64,000 bases of DNA, taken from Linepithema humile. Taxonomy: Eukaryota; Arthropoda; Insecta; Hymenoptera; Formicidae. Each line of letters begins with the position of its first letter. The stretch's first letter is position 1. Shown piece by piece: positions 47,400-59,845 of this stretch. The position numbers and the translations under genes are program-made. Location: positions 21,582,764-21,646,763 of the forward strand of contig NC_090129.1 in assembly GCF_040581485.1 (NCBI RefSeq), given 5' to 3'. The notes under the pieces were generated by a model that made no database searches, was not told the origin of the DNA, and worked only from the letters and a program-made list of their open reading frames with translations.

Positions 47400-48885
47400 A
47401 AGTTCGATATAAACTCTGAAAATAATGGCATGTTATATCTTTCATAAAAATTCCCTCTTCTTTCTTTTTCAATTTTGCGCGATATCGCGCAAGACCGAGG
47501 ATCGAAACGTGGCACGATAAGGCAAGGGAAATATTCGTGCGCGCAAGAAAAGTATCAAGATTCGAGACGTAATCGCGCGGCATTCGGCACTCGAAAGCCC
47601 AGCCGAGTTTCATTTCCTACGCGCGAAGAATCATCACAAGAGAGCAACGGGGATACAAATTCCCTCCATTTAAGTTTCAAATTAGATTTTTCCTCGGCAA
47701 TCTCGGCCGCGCGCGCACTCGGATTACATTCAGAACCCCCACGGCTTTGATCGGGCCGGCTGATCGATTTGGCATGGAATGCTCCACTTACTTTCTGTCG
47801 TACGCTCGTAAGAATCCTTCCCTGCCCCCTCCCACTCACCCGGGCGAATCTCAACGGCGTTGCTCAATTTACGTCATGATGAAAGTATGGCAAATCTACG
47901 CGAAAGACGGCGAGCGGAAGGAGGAAAGGGATGTAACGGAACAGAGCCGAAATGGTAGGATGGGAAAATGCTTTATTATAGAGCCCGGTTGTAATGAAAC
48001 TTCCGGGAACGGTCGCGTCCGAGCATGCTATAAAGAACAAATTATATCTCCCTCGCTTTCCGTGGGCTACCTTGTCAATATCCTCAGATAAAATCGCAAT
48101 AAAGCGCGCGCGCGCGCGCGTATGCGCGAGAGCGCAAGTCCGTCGCTCGATTTACTGCCGCTCCTTCGCTTAGTAAATAACCGTGAGCGAGCGCGGGTCG
48201 AGAGCAACCGTGGAACTCCCGGAGTGGAGAAATGTTTGATCTGCTGGCGGACGCGCTAGATAAGAAATGATTTCCTTACGTATTTACGTGTTTGTACGCA
48301 GCGGGATGCAGCTTCTTTCGCGCTGAGCGCCGCGCATGAGAGTCGGTTCAAAAACACGGGGGATCCGCGATGCATATCCTTTCCGTGCAGCTGACATTGC
48401 AACTCGGTTCCAGTCACTTATCTCCTTCCTTTCGAAAACGTTTCTACATGTTAACAGATATTTGACTATCATTTTACTCGACACATTTAACGTTCGATTT
48501 TTGAAAGCAGAAATATCCAGCAGATATTCCTGAATATTCATATTTCTAAAAATCCTTATTTATTACTGCATTGGAAATTATATTTTATAAAAAAATTATT
48601 ATAAAATTATTACGAAATCCTATAATATGCAAACAAATGACATTATTGTTCAGCAAAAATAATTCAGACAAAAAATAAATGTAATACAGATATAACTGTA
48701 TTTGCATATTAAATGTGCCATACGGTATTTTCTATTTTCTGCGAATTCTCTCCTGTAGAGACACGGAATAATATTCTTTAAATATTACATTATTTATTCA
48801 TAATAATTTGTCACCGCTCAAAACGTGTCTTCGTTTCGGTTAAATTACATAAAAAATTCCTTTTCATATTATACGTAAGTGCAAT
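47400..48885. other. Noncoding DNA with CpG patch and (GC)8
   Basis: CpG-rich at 47470-48240 with short overlapping frames (up to 114 codons) on both strands; AT-rich from 48420 to 48880. A (GC)8 alternation lies at 48104-48120. No supported gene. Confidence 0.45.
48104..48120. repeat. (GC)8 dinucleotide repeat
   Basis: Pure alternating GC, a candidate Z-DNA-forming tract. Confidence 0.93.
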
Positions 48886-49578
48886 TAAAGATACTCATTT
48901 CCCATTCGACTTTTGTAGTAGCCGAAGAAAGACGGCGCGGCGGAATCGCGATTAATTATCGCACCGGTTTCGCGAACAAAGCTCTCTCTGAAATTTCACC
49001 GCGGTTTATCTCGCGAGAGAACGAGCTCGATCTCTCTCCCGGGGGCCGAGGAGAAGCTCACGCATGAAATATGCTTATTGCGCACTTTCTTCCGCCGACA
49101 TTTAAAAGACTCCCGCGTCGCATCGCGTTGCTCAGTCGTGTCGTCTTTATGCTGCGGAAGTTTCCGGGCGAGATAAAAACTTCCCGCCTCAGGGCGACAC
49201 GCTGGACGATAGCGGCGGCTGCGGTGGCGGCAGCGTGTAATTATTTGTTGATGACACATAAGCCCGCGATATTTTCCCGACAGCAGGCAGCTCGGCATGC
49301 TGAAAACAGCGGCCGGGGGGGAGGAGAGACGAAACTTTCCGCGCCGCCGCTTCGCGTCGCGTCGCAGATCGGTAAGAAACCGCCGTAGCGTATGGCGCCA
49401 AGTTCGCCGTGACAGATGGCGGGCCAAAGTCTGGGATTTACAGCGAGCGCGTCAGCTGATGTCGCAATTATTTCTGCCGTCCAGTTTTGCCCCCGCTATC
49501 TGACCCGATTGCCGAGAGAGTCGCGCCACGCGCGATTGATAATCCCAATTATATATCGCTCGACGGCAGTGGCGGTGG

Positions 49579-49609
<31 letters not shown>

Positions 49610-49740
49610 GCTCACCTCATCCAAAGAACAACGGGAATAAATTGTGAAGTTTCCGGCGGCGGAATGAGGCGGCTCGTTATAAAAAGAGACGATTATTAAT
49701 GGGCCCCCCTTCCCCCCCTCGGAAAATGGGACTATGCGGG
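48886..49740. other. CpG-rich patch with GGC repeat
   Basis: A GC- and CpG-rich block with frames open on both strands (up to 143 codons), giving Arg-, Ala- and Gly-rich peptides. A GGC trinucleotide tract occupies 49565-49610. A minus-strand donor (gtgagcgcc) near 49615 has an upstream pyrimidine-rich acceptor (ctctttttataacgag), enclosing about 57 nt. It could be a promoter-type CpG block or an unrecognised exon. Confidence 0.25.
49565..49610. repeat. (GGC)n trinucleotide repeat
   Basis: About 15 units with GGT interruptions. Poly-Gly or poly-Ala frames over it are artefacts unless a transcript is shown. Confidence 0.93.
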
Positions 49741-49743
49741 CCC

Positions 49744-49779
49744 AGTTGCTCTAATAGCGCTAGTTGCCCTAATAGCGAA
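49744..49779. repeat. 18-bp tandem repeat
   Basis: Two units of agttgcYctaatagcg type in direct tandem with three mismatches. Confidence 0.75.
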
Positions 49780-50764
49780 TCGCATCTACGGAAGAAACAA
49801 TAAAATAGCCATCTGTGAGGAATATATTGTTTGAGTTATTTGAAGTTAAATATTAAAAGCCCACAACTAATGAAATATTAAGCGCGCCCCTAGAAAAGAC
49901 GAATATCTTATTGTTCACTAAATTTTTAATAAACTTGGCGATGAGAGCATTTTAATTTGACATACAATTAAAATATTAAATATTAAAAATTTACAAGTTG
50001 CGCGTAAAGTTCATGTTTAATTAATTTTTAAATAAAATTATTACTTATTAATTTTATTCTATTTGGATGAAATATCCTCTGTAGCTCGTATTAACAGCGT
50101 TTTATGAATTACAAATCCTCGTAAAGCGTGAGCTTCCCCATCATTGTTTAATCGCATACGTAGTGCTATAATACGTGGTAAATACAGATCATCGGTTTTA
50201 AGTGTGCGTGGCGCGCTGTAAAGTTCGATATTTAACTAATCGTGTCATAAACTCGTGTTAAACAGTCGCTGTAACACCCGCATAGCAAACTCGTAACTCG
50301 AAATGGCCTCGAGTCATCGAGATCGCAGTGCATTGAACGGACGCCTCGTTAAATTCGCCGTAAATCACGTAAATATTTACGACGCTAAAAATACGTACAA
50401 TCGAGAGGGCGAATTCAATAGGCGCGCATGCGGGCGCCTTGAAAGTGCGTAAAATGTCCGATAATTGAGTGTGCTCGTCTACAACGGACAAATATTTTCC
50501 CTTTTACCGACGAAGACGCTTCAAACGTGTGATAGCCCCGAAAGCGATAATCACCATAATCTCATTCGTCATTAGCATCGCCTGTAGTCTCTGGATGAAA
50601 GCTGAAAATATTAACTGATCACCCCTTGTCTTTGTGCCAGTGCCACGGGTCGCAGTTGGGGTCGCCTATATGGGTTAGGGTTAAGCGAAAGCCATAAAGT
50701 CCAGCGGGAATATTTCAGCGAGGGTATCACCAGTTACGTTACCGGTTACGAGACTACTCCCCCT

Positions 50765-50766
50765 TT

Positions 50767-50796
<30 letters not shown>
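50765..50796. repeat. (CT)n microsatellite
   Basis: CT dinucleotides with TTT interruptions at each end. Confidence 0.95.
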
Positions 50797-50797
<1 letters not shown>

Positions 50798-52780
50798 GAT
50801 GGGGCGCGAATATTTAGGGTGACAACGCGTGCGGTCCGTTCTCTATTCATTGAAATTTCCGCGCGCGTACGAACATGGGAATTCGACTGCCGCGCGCAAA
50901 TACTCAGGCTGCAGCACGGTTGCAATTGCACGTCCGGTAAATACGGCGTGTCCCAGCCCGCCCCTTCCCTCCCGGGAGGGTCACGAGATTTCGCCCGGCG
51001 CTAATTAATTCCGTGCGAAAAAATCGCTGGTCGGCCGCACCGAAACGGGACGTCGCTCGCACATGAAACGCTAAAAAACGCTAATAAAATCCTTTTACTC
51101 GCCAATCGCACGATGATCCCGTCGCCTACGCTTAAACGCTCAGATCAGATCACTCGCACGATTTACAGGATGTAACTAAACTGGATTTTCCTTCAACAGT
51201 TTTCGACGATGTGTTTTATTGGTTTTTCTTTCTATTTATTCATTAACCTTCTCATCGCGCACGTCACTCGTAATACAACATATAACGTTTGTTATTTTTT
51301 TAGAGTACTGTGTTTTTTTTTAAATTTCACTGGACGATTTGATCATCGATGGAAAGAGTAATTGCGTAACATCAATATAACAACAACAAAAATAGACAAA
51401 ATAAAAAGAGTAAAAATAATATTTAAAGAAAAAACATTTCTTCGATATTTGATTACTCTGAATAGCTAATTATAAATAGCTGATCACTGAACTATTATTG
51501 TAAAAACTTTTTTATCGTTCTCTTGATTACTACGATTACGGGAACTATGATGTACCTATCTATTTCATCTGGCGAAACTTTTCGATGTAACGGCTGTTTG
51601 CGAACGCAATCGGTTGAGCTGATTAAAGCATCTTTCTCGGGTAAAACGGCGTTCGAAAATAGCACACGTCTGTGTATTTGATCCCAAGCGAGCATCCTCG
51701 GTCACCGGTGCGCGCGTGCATGCGCGCGCGAGTCAAGTTAACAAATTGAATTAGGTTAACAAATATTCGGATGCATTCGCCGTGTTAACGTGCGCCGTGC
51801 GGTTACTATCGACGTGATACCGCGTGCTGTTGCCTTAGTCGACGTGCTCCGAGCGAAATTAAATCGACCCTCCGCTTGCCGAAAGGCCGGCGTATTTCAT
51901 TTTCCCTCTTGCTCAGTCGCGCTCCTCGAAGCATTTAATATACTATTCCGAAACCGACTAAGAGCGCGCCCCAGGATGAAAATCTCCGCTCGGTTAGCCG
52001 TCGGCATCGATAATCGAAGAAAGGTATCGCGTTTCCTTCCTTTCGAAGATGCTTCAAACGAATCAACGACGACGACAACAGAAAGGGAGAAAAAGGAAAG
52101 GGAGGGGAGAAAGAGAAAGAGAATCGGTTTCTCCGCGCGCTTACGCGTTATTGCAGACGAATAACTTTCGCGAACGGTTCCGCACTTCCGACGATTGCAG
52201 TCTTAATTGACTGCCTGTATACTGCCGGATGCGTTGTTTACACAGCGTCTATCAGTCACGTATTAACGGCGTGATCGTTTTACCTGTACAACGCGGTGTT
52301 TGCTAGCGAACGGTCGACCGGCACGTGTTCGCCGCTCTGCGGAAACAGCTCGATATGACTGTGGGTAGTTCGAAACTAATCGCGATTAACTCGCTCGATC
52401 AACGTCGCGCCGGAGGAAAAGAGATTATCGCGTGTGTTTCTCTTACGTGATTGTCGATCTCGGAGAGAATATAGGACGCTGCCTTCCACGATGTTAAATG
52501 GATCAGTCTTCCAAGGATTATATGTATATGCCGTTTGATATATGAAGGATGTAAATATCAAAGAATTTAATTTTAATACGAGCTTTTCGACAAATATAGA
52601 GTTCTCTCTCCACTCTCTCTCTCTGCAACATCGATAGAATAATAGTTTTCGATGTATACGCAGTTAGAAGCAGAGAGAAAAATTCATATCGAATTAGTCA
52701 AAATATCTGTCATTAAGATTAATATGTTTAATATAACTTTCGGAAGCAGTATATTACATTGTATCTGAATCTGCGTTACG

Positions 52781-52805
52781 TGCGCGCGCGTGTGTGTGTG
52801 TGTGT
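52781..52805. repeat. (GC)n/(GT)n compound repeat
   Basis: Alternating GC runs into alternating GT. Confidence 0.93.
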
Positions 52806-53949
52806 TACATATACAAACATTATGAACAGTCCACTTGTATCTGTGAGAAATTTTAACAGCGCGTTGCTTCCTATTGAATAAAACGTATTTAAAACGAAAT
52901 AACGCTGGTGGAAATTTTTAATCTCCATTCGTTCCTGTCCTGTCGCATCCCGTGTGACAACAATTCGCCGAGTATTTGAAGGGTTAACTCGCGGGAATTT
53001 GCCGCGGCTAAAACCACCGATTTCGCTTCGAATCCGCCCGCGGAAAATCGTTCCGGGTCGCGGGACATCGATTTTCCGCGCGCGGAGGCGGGGAGGGCAT
53101 ATAAGGCACGGGCCAACCGCGTCCGTTTGACGAGAAAATCCCTCTCGGCCCCCTGCACCGCCACTTGTCTCTCCCCGTTCCTCCGTCGACTTCGTGCGGC
53201 AAAATAATTTAAACTTTCGATAAACCGCCTATGTAACCGAGTGCGTTGAGAGACATCCCGTTCGAGCGCGGAAGCCAATAAGAGAGTCGCGGTCGTGCGC
53301 TACGTTGCCGCGAGAGCGAGAGAGGCAGCCTGGAAATGAATTTCCGCCCGGTGCAGTCCCATCGTCGCGTGTTTAAGCGAAATACAAAATTAATAGCCCG
53401 CCTAGGACAACGACGCGCGCGTTTCCTTCCCGCCGTCGCTCGTCTGACTGTTCTCGTCCGTCTCTAGATCGGTAGATTTAAACTACTTCGCGCCCGACGT
53501 CGCACAGGACATCCTAAACCTATCACCCGCTTCTTCGTCGAATTCGAAATTAACTTCTTTTCCCAACGATCAATAACTTTTCAAGGCATTTAAGACCCGA
53601 AAGTAGTTTGAAATTGGTTTAGAAATAGAGTGAATAAATATCCGCAGTTATTTATATTCTCAATAAATATATATATTCCTAATTATATTAATCATTTGTT
53701 CCAAATAAATATTCACAGTATTTTATTTAATCTGCGAAAAAGCTACGTCGAAGATTATAAAAGAAAAATTGGCCGGATTATACTATTAAATTTTCACCGT
53801 CGAAATATCGTATCTAATATTGAAAATTGCATCGCTAGCTAGACCGAATGTTACTCGTGTCTTCGACGTAAGCCTTCTTTGCACTGATTTGTCACACATC
53901 GAGGGATCATATCGATCGCCGACGAATGCATCGTCGGAATGCTACTTAC

Positions 53950-54030
53950 GTCGGCCAGATATCGGATGCAAATATACTCGCCGCACGAAAGGATTCGCGC
54001 CTTCAGACATTCATGTATTCCAACATCGCG
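53950..54030 (-). CDS. Weak candidate 81-nt exon
   Basis: The consensus donor gtaagtagca is preceded on the minus strand by 81 nt open in phase 0, ending in the peptide CGEYICIRYLAD. The acceptor (ttttgaaaatacaag) is poor. The frame is closed by a TGA just upstream, so a splice or start in that interval would be needed. It is in phase with the other minus-strand candidates, but an open frame this short can arise by chance. Confidence 0.13.
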
Positions 54031-54269
54031 CTTGTATTTTCAAAAGCGATGGCCGACATCCCGCGGAATAATTTTGGTTGTCTGGAATATGTCGCGCGGT
54101 AAACCGTGTCGCGAGAGGGAAATCTCGCGCTGGCAGCGTTAATAGATGATAATGTACACCGATGGTGCCGTAGAAAATAACTATGCATACCGCGCAATAC
54201 AGTGTGCCTTGGGCTGCCAAGAACTGGGTATCAATTAAATACGAGTTATCTCGACAAACTACGAATGTC

Positions 54270-54640
54270 ATTTCTCCTTCGTTTTTCTTCGCGAACTACA
54301 ATATTTAATCGCGCCATTTAATTTATCCGCGCTTTGTAATTTTATCGGATATTTTTTTTTAATCGAGTTGAAGATATTCACCTCTCAAACATCCATGTAT
54401 TTTTCTATCCATCTGTCTGTTTATGTTCCGTGTATAAATGTGATAGTTGTCATCCATAAAAATTATTTTAATAGTGAAATAATAATAATATAATAAATTA
54501 TAAAATGTAAATAGATATTCACTATTATATAATAATAACTATTGATATTTATCTGTAAATTTGGTATCAAATATTAATAAAAATTGATACATTATATAAA
54601 CATGCACACATTTTTGAAGCGAGAAAACAGCTTATCTTGG
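54270..54640. other. AT-rich noncoding DNA
   Basis: Very AT-rich with ATA/TAA-type simple sequence. Nothing else was found. Confidence 0.6.
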
Positions 54641-55210
54641 CAACGATATTGCCAGAGTCCTGCAGAGAGAGGACTCTGCTCCTAACTCTTCTTCCAATTC
54701 GTCGGCGTCATCCGCGTGAAACGGCTGCGTCGCGACGCTCAGCGACGAATTCACAATTACCGAGACCCCGAGGAATCGCTACGTCGTCGCCAGACGACGC
54801 GGACACAAAAGGCCGGGGACTTTCATACGCTGCGAAGAGGAATAACGCCGGGTCGGGCTCGCGCGCACTAAGCGACGTTTAACTCTCCCCACCTCTTCCA
54901 CCCGCTCCCTGCTACTCGGCCGAATGCACTTAATTAGGCGCAAAGAAGCGCCGACGAAGGGAGAGGCAGAGTACACAACAATTAACTCGATTAATTCACC
55001 CGGCGTGCGAGTCGAAGACGGTTAGCTTAAACTCACCGTCGTCGTCCGCCGCCCGGAGTCTGCTCTCTCATCCGGGCGACTCGTGCATGCGCACGCCGCT
55101 CGCATACTTACAACGAGGTCGTTAAAGACGCGATACTGGAGCGTCTCTAGATGCAGATGCGGTTACTTACGAGATAAGATACCTAGTTAACGATACTCGC
55201 AACGGGCTGC
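54640..55210 (-). promoter_or_regulatory. CpG-rich patch with three minus-strand donors, possible first exon
   Basis: This CpG-rich block has three consensus 5' splice sites on the minus strand within 140 nt: gtgagt at 55036-55031, gtaagt at 55111-55106 and gtaagt at 55170-55165. No strong acceptor lies just upstream of them. That combination fits a first exon or promoter region with alternative donors, upstream of the candidate minus-strand exons at 47.0, 45.9 and 18.1 kb. An ATG in the exon leading to the first donor would hit a stop in the next candidate exon, so it would be noncoding. No TATA box was noted. Confidence 0.22.
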
Positions 55211-55690
55211 ATTTAAATGCGCTGCGGGAGCAAATGTTTGTATGTTTACGGCGCGCATCAATATATAGATAGATTTTCTTCTCAACTGCGGAAGATTATA
55301 GGAGATTGTACATAAAAATTAATAGTCTTACAAATAAGGCTTTATTCCCGGTCATCATTCACGATATTAAACGAGTGACAGCGATAGAATTAAATTAGAT
55401 ACTTTATATGAAAATATCTTGGCATTCGTGCGACGTAGATGTAGTCGAACTTTCATCTATTATACGCGAACGGGTCGTTAGCGAAAAATATCATCTGCAT
55501 GAAAGAATATTCTGAGTGTATCTGGGCAAGATGCGTTTAAGGGCAATAAGATTCATTATGCTTCCCATTAATAAAAATAAACAGCTTGGCAAGAACGGTA
55601 GGATAAAATTTTATATGATGGTTATTACATCCTTTAGAGGAGACTGCAATATTGTTCGCAACGATATCTGAATATTCGCGTACTTAACGA
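55211..55690. other. AT-rich noncoding DNA
   Basis: No ORF, repeat or splice pair of note between the CpG patch and the CA repeat. Confidence 0.5.
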
Positions 55691-55694
55691 CACT

Positions 55695-55695
<1 letters not shown>

Positions 55696-55725
<30 letters not shown>
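55696..55725. repeat. (CA)n microsatellite
   Basis: About 14 CA units. Confidence 0.96.
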
Positions 55726-55727
<2 letters not shown>

Positions 55728-56160
55728 AGACGCACGCGCTGAAGCAACGACCAAGCCCCAGTTTCGTGCCCTTTCGACTAAGAGCGACGGCGACGGCGAC
55801 GACGACAAGAGCCGGCGAGCACAATTAGCTCCCTCGGAGAAAGATACACCCGCGGGGGTGTTCGGGGGTGGCGCGGGATGATTCGTGGAGAAAGGAAACG
55901 GAATGGTGGAAAAAAAGGAAGGAATAAAGGGGCACAAGAGGTGGAAAAATAAGGCGAGAAGAGGCGCGACGACAACGGTGCTCGAGTGAAGTTGGGGGTT
56001 TGGAAGAAAAGGTTGGAGGGAGGAGGGCAACTAAGGGGTGGAGAAGGTAGCAAGACGGAGGAGCACAAGGGCGGAGGACGCAAGGGTGGCAGCGGACGAC
56101 CGGGGAATTTTCTGACAAAGCCGATAAATAAAAAAGTTGGTAAAGGTGTCGGAAGCGTTA
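55726..56160. other. Purine-rich block
   Basis: The plus strand is strongly purine-biased from 55830 to 56100, giving Ser/Pro/Phe-rich antisense frames (up to 211 codons on the minus strand, 55778-56413) that are low-complexity. It resembles the purine blocks of the 2.4-7 kb modules, but the two diagnostic motifs were not found. Confidence 0.45.
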
Positions 56161-56199
56161 TATATATATACACACACTGATATATTATATATATGGATG

Positions 56200-56241
<42 letters not shown>

Positions 56242-56250
56242 GTGTGTGTG
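56159..56250. repeat. (TA)n plus long (TG)n microsatellite
   Basis: TA repeats at 56159-56169 and near 56181-56194 precede a TG tract at about 56200-56250. Confidence 0.96.
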
Positions 56251-59200
56251 AAAAAGGGTACGGAAGAAAAGGTGAGAGGACAACAACGACGACGACGAGG
56301 ACGCGGACGAGAGGACGACGGTGGCGCGTTCGAGTTCTTCGAGTTATGATATCGATAACTCGCCCGTCGAGCGAGAGGCCGGAGCTATATTTCCCATGCA
56401 TCCTGCACAGCATGTATCCCGTCGTTTTCTACCCCCCCAACCTCCTGCGAGAGGCCGTGTCCTGTCGTGCGAGGGTGAGCGCACGGCCATATTTATAAAG
56501 GCACGCATTCACCGGAGGGTCTCGTGAAACTCCCGGCAGTCGTTAGTAATGGTGGTGATGGCGGTGGGGTGTCGGTGTGGCGGGTCCTCTCTTTAACCGC
56601 GACCACCCCCTCCCCCCCCTTCCTTTCCCATCCGTGTCGCGCCCTCCCGCATATTCATATTTTCCCCCCTACGACTCTCTATCTCGGCGCTACGTTTCGT
56701 TCCGTCGACTCTCGGAACACCGGCATGCATTACAAGGCATTACTCGCCGGACACGTGTAGTCGTTATTTATGCCGCGTGCTCGCGAGCGCACTCTCTGCC
56801 TCCCTCTTCCTCTCTCCTGCGCACGTACGTGCAAAGTGCAGGAACGTGTATGGGTACGAACGGTTGCACTATACACCAAGTGCATAGTACCGCGCGAAGT
56901 ATCGGTAAACGGTAGCCGACATTGATATCGGTGGGGTTGACGTCGCAGGTTTTATACGCCTCTCGAATGGTCGAACGAATGATTTAATCGATCAGTGGCA
57001 TTGACGCGTTTAATACTTTAACGCCACTCAAACTTAGGTAAATAATTAAACAAGTGGACGAAAAAGCAACGTTGAATTCTCATCAAAGTTTAATTTATTT
57101 CGCGCGAAGAATGTATCATTATACTTAATTCAATTTTACTATTTTAGCAGCGTGTTTTTTGCATGTATATTTTATAATTATAACGTATTAATATTTTTAA
57201 CTCTCATATAATGGAATATGTAAATCGTCCATTTGCAGATTATACTATTACAATTATCCGTGGACCGAATGCTCATTCTAACAAAACATACAAATACGAT
57301 ATATATCATCTTTATTCTATTCTAGTTGCCTTTAAAGATTTGCAGCGCGTCTTTGTAAATAATATTTCAATAAAAAATGTTGCTCAATTACAAAACTAAA
57401 ATTAAAACTTCACAACTTCAGAAGTGGCGTTACACGCGACGCAAAGTTGCATTAAAGTTTTCAACAATAAACTTCTGAGTTATAATTAACAGCGTTACAA
57501 CAACCGCAGAATTACTAATCCAGCGAATATCCGCTCTCAATTTTCCGTCGTAAGTACTGTATACGACATTAGTGCTGCTGCTGCTGCTTCCGAGCATCCT
57601 GCACACATTTGAGTGCTACAAATAATCTCGGCCGCGAATATGGAGCGCGTTTAAATTATCTGTCGAGCTACAGTGTTCAATAATTATAAATATAAATCCA
57701 TAAATATAAATTTATCGTGTATATTAATTTGTTACTGTTAACTTAATCTAATCATACTTTGATTCATTAACAGGCACACTGTACTTTCAGCTAAGGTTGT
57801 ACACGCGCGAACGAACAAATGATGTTGATACGACCATTTAGCTACCGCGTGTCTCCCCGTCGTAAATACATTGCGAGATGGAACGTACACATTCCGCGAA
57901 ACTTGCCGAGAATCGCCATGTCGACCATAGAATGTTCGCTGTCTGGCCTTCAGACTTTTAATGGCCTCTTGGAAGAGCACTACGTGCATATTCGCCATCG
58001 TACACAGGTTTTGCGCGACTCACCGCAAGCAACAGCGTGCCGACCTTCGGCGACGCAAATTCTCTCAAACGCAGTTGATATTTAGCGAGACACATTTGCG
58101 AAGGCCTATTAACGACTCTCTAATCGATTCCTCGCGGCGGATAACAGTATCCGGGTGGAGAAAACGGTTCGCCGATAGTGTTATCCGTTGCCATGCTAGT
58201 GCAAACCGATAATGGATGAATCGTTTATTTCCGGGATTCTACCTGCGGAAATTTGCATTTTTCAGAAGATTGAAGAAACGGGCGGACTGATTCAAAGTGA
58301 ATTTTTTGTTTTAACGACGAGAAATATCATTAAAAGTACAAAGCTTGTTCATATATGTCTCAGATGCAATAGCGATGTTATATAAATTTTCAGGCTTTAA
58401 TATTTTTAAAATACATACATGATATATATTTTTATAAAGGTTGTATAATATTCATATTTCTCTATTTATGTGTTTTTCATGCTTTTCTTGTCACTATATA
58501 AACGTAGCTGTCCAATATTAAATTTTACGGAATATAAGCGATGGAAGTGCATATACGATTTCTCGCAACGTCTAAAGGATGGAAAAATTGGACGCTGCCG
58601 TTCCACTTGGTGTTCAATTTACGCCTGCCGGGCGTAAATTGCACAGTTGCTGCGACGTGGCTCTCGTCGAGTTGTTTTGTTTGACATGAGTCTCGATTCG
58701 CACTTTTACGAGACGTAAGAAGCAAACATGAGTGCCTACGGTAAAAGACCGGGCGCGTCGAGGATGGGAAAATCGGTTAATGAAGTTTACCTTGAATCGA
58801 TCGAATATAAATTGGACATTTAACAACGTGAACGAGGAGCTCTCGAAGTGCGCCTATTGCACGCGTCTGCTTCCATTCGAGACGAGACAAGACGAGACGA
58901 GTTCACTAATGCGATGTAATAAGCAAGCTTGCAAGTGCAGTAACATACTACTTAAATTTAAATATCCATCGTCCTGAAGGTGGAGATACTCGCTCGGAAA
59001 TTTTATTTTGCATCCGCTGCATATAAATTTAATATTAATGTTAAACTGATGAGATAACGTCCAAAGCGCGCACCATTTACATTTGTTAATAGCAAAGTGT
59101 ACGTGTGAGAGAATGTATTCTTAACACTCACGAGCAGTAAATAAAAATAGCGGGTTGCCAGACTTACCGTCGGAGTACTGAATATCGTACGATAACGGGA

Positions 59201-59720
59201 AGCGTAAATGAATTAAGTTTTTAGAGTGGATGTAATGTTAAATATTAAATTACACGAAGCAATTTTGCTTTCTGCCGCGATACCATAAGCGACCGCGGCG
59301 CGCGTATTTTATTCAGATCCAGCCAAAACTTCGATATAAATTCGCTCATAAGCGGTCCTTTTTTTCTTTTAATGCTACTGCTGACACAGTCCCGTGCAGT
59401 CCGGACAAGAAATTAGCGAGTTTGCGTTCCGCGGAAAATTTAAACAAAAACGCCGCCGTACGTCGGGACATTTAATTAAATTTCCGACAGGAGACGCGCG
59501 CGCGAACAAACATTTTATAATTACTATTTAATTCCAGCTTGCACACGCCATTAAATCGGGAGTAGTAATTCATAAAACACTGCGACGTAAAGCGAGCGGC
59601 ATTTCACCATTTGTTCGCGGATTGAAAATTAACCTAAGATAAATCTTAGATTCAAATAATTTGACATGCCGTGTACGATATTTTTAAAGACACGGAATTG
59701 CCGAGATCTTTCCTGCACTC
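56251..59720. other. Noncoding DNA
   Basis: CpG-rich at 56260-56990, AT-rich at 57000-57480, mixed beyond. A (GCT)5 repeat lies at 57572-57587 and GAGAC-type pentamers near 58877-58899. Strong donor-like sites near 57550 (plus), 58012, 59127 and 59163 (minus) lack convincing acceptors at a sensible distance. No gene is called. Confidence 0.45.
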
Positions 59721-59735
59721 GGTATTGGAAGCGCG

Positions 59736-59845
59736 CCGATATAAATACTAACGAGACGCAAAGTTTCAGCCGTTCCGATATAAATACTAATGAGACGCAA
59801 AGTTCCAGGCGCTCCCCGACATAAGTACAATGAGACGTAAAGTTC
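59736..59845. repeat. ~40-bp minisatellite, three copies
   Basis: Units start at 59736, 59775 and 59816, each like ccgatataaatactaa.gag followed by acgcaaagtt. The first two are nearly identical. A 120-codon minus-strand frame (59629-59991) crosses them, so its translation repeats the 13-residue unit ERLxLCVSLVFIS; this is a by-product of the DNA repeat. Confidence 0.85.

Larger units (their letters stand above)
49780..53940. other. Noncoding DNA
   Basis: AT-rich at 49800-50110 and 51170-51540; GC-richer at 50250-51130, 51700-52400 and 52900-53560. A GGGTTAGGGTTAAG sequence lies at about 50676-50689. A TATATAAGG-like sequence near 53098 sits in GC-rich DNA and might be a core promoter, but no transcript can be tied to it. 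Short ORFs (up to 129 codons) are unrecognised. Confidence 0.45.

Noticed and set aside
50676..50689. GGGTTAGGGTTAAG as a vertebrate-type telomere repeat
   Set aside because: Only about two units, within the range of chance.
55778..56413. 211-codon minus-strand ORF
   Set aside because: It consists of Ser/Pro/Phe-rich and Thr-His repeat translation from a purine block and a TG microsatellite.
59166..59195. Minus-strand gtaagtct donor with a 10-nt exon
   Set aside because: The implied exon is only 10 nt and no other acceptor is suitably placed.
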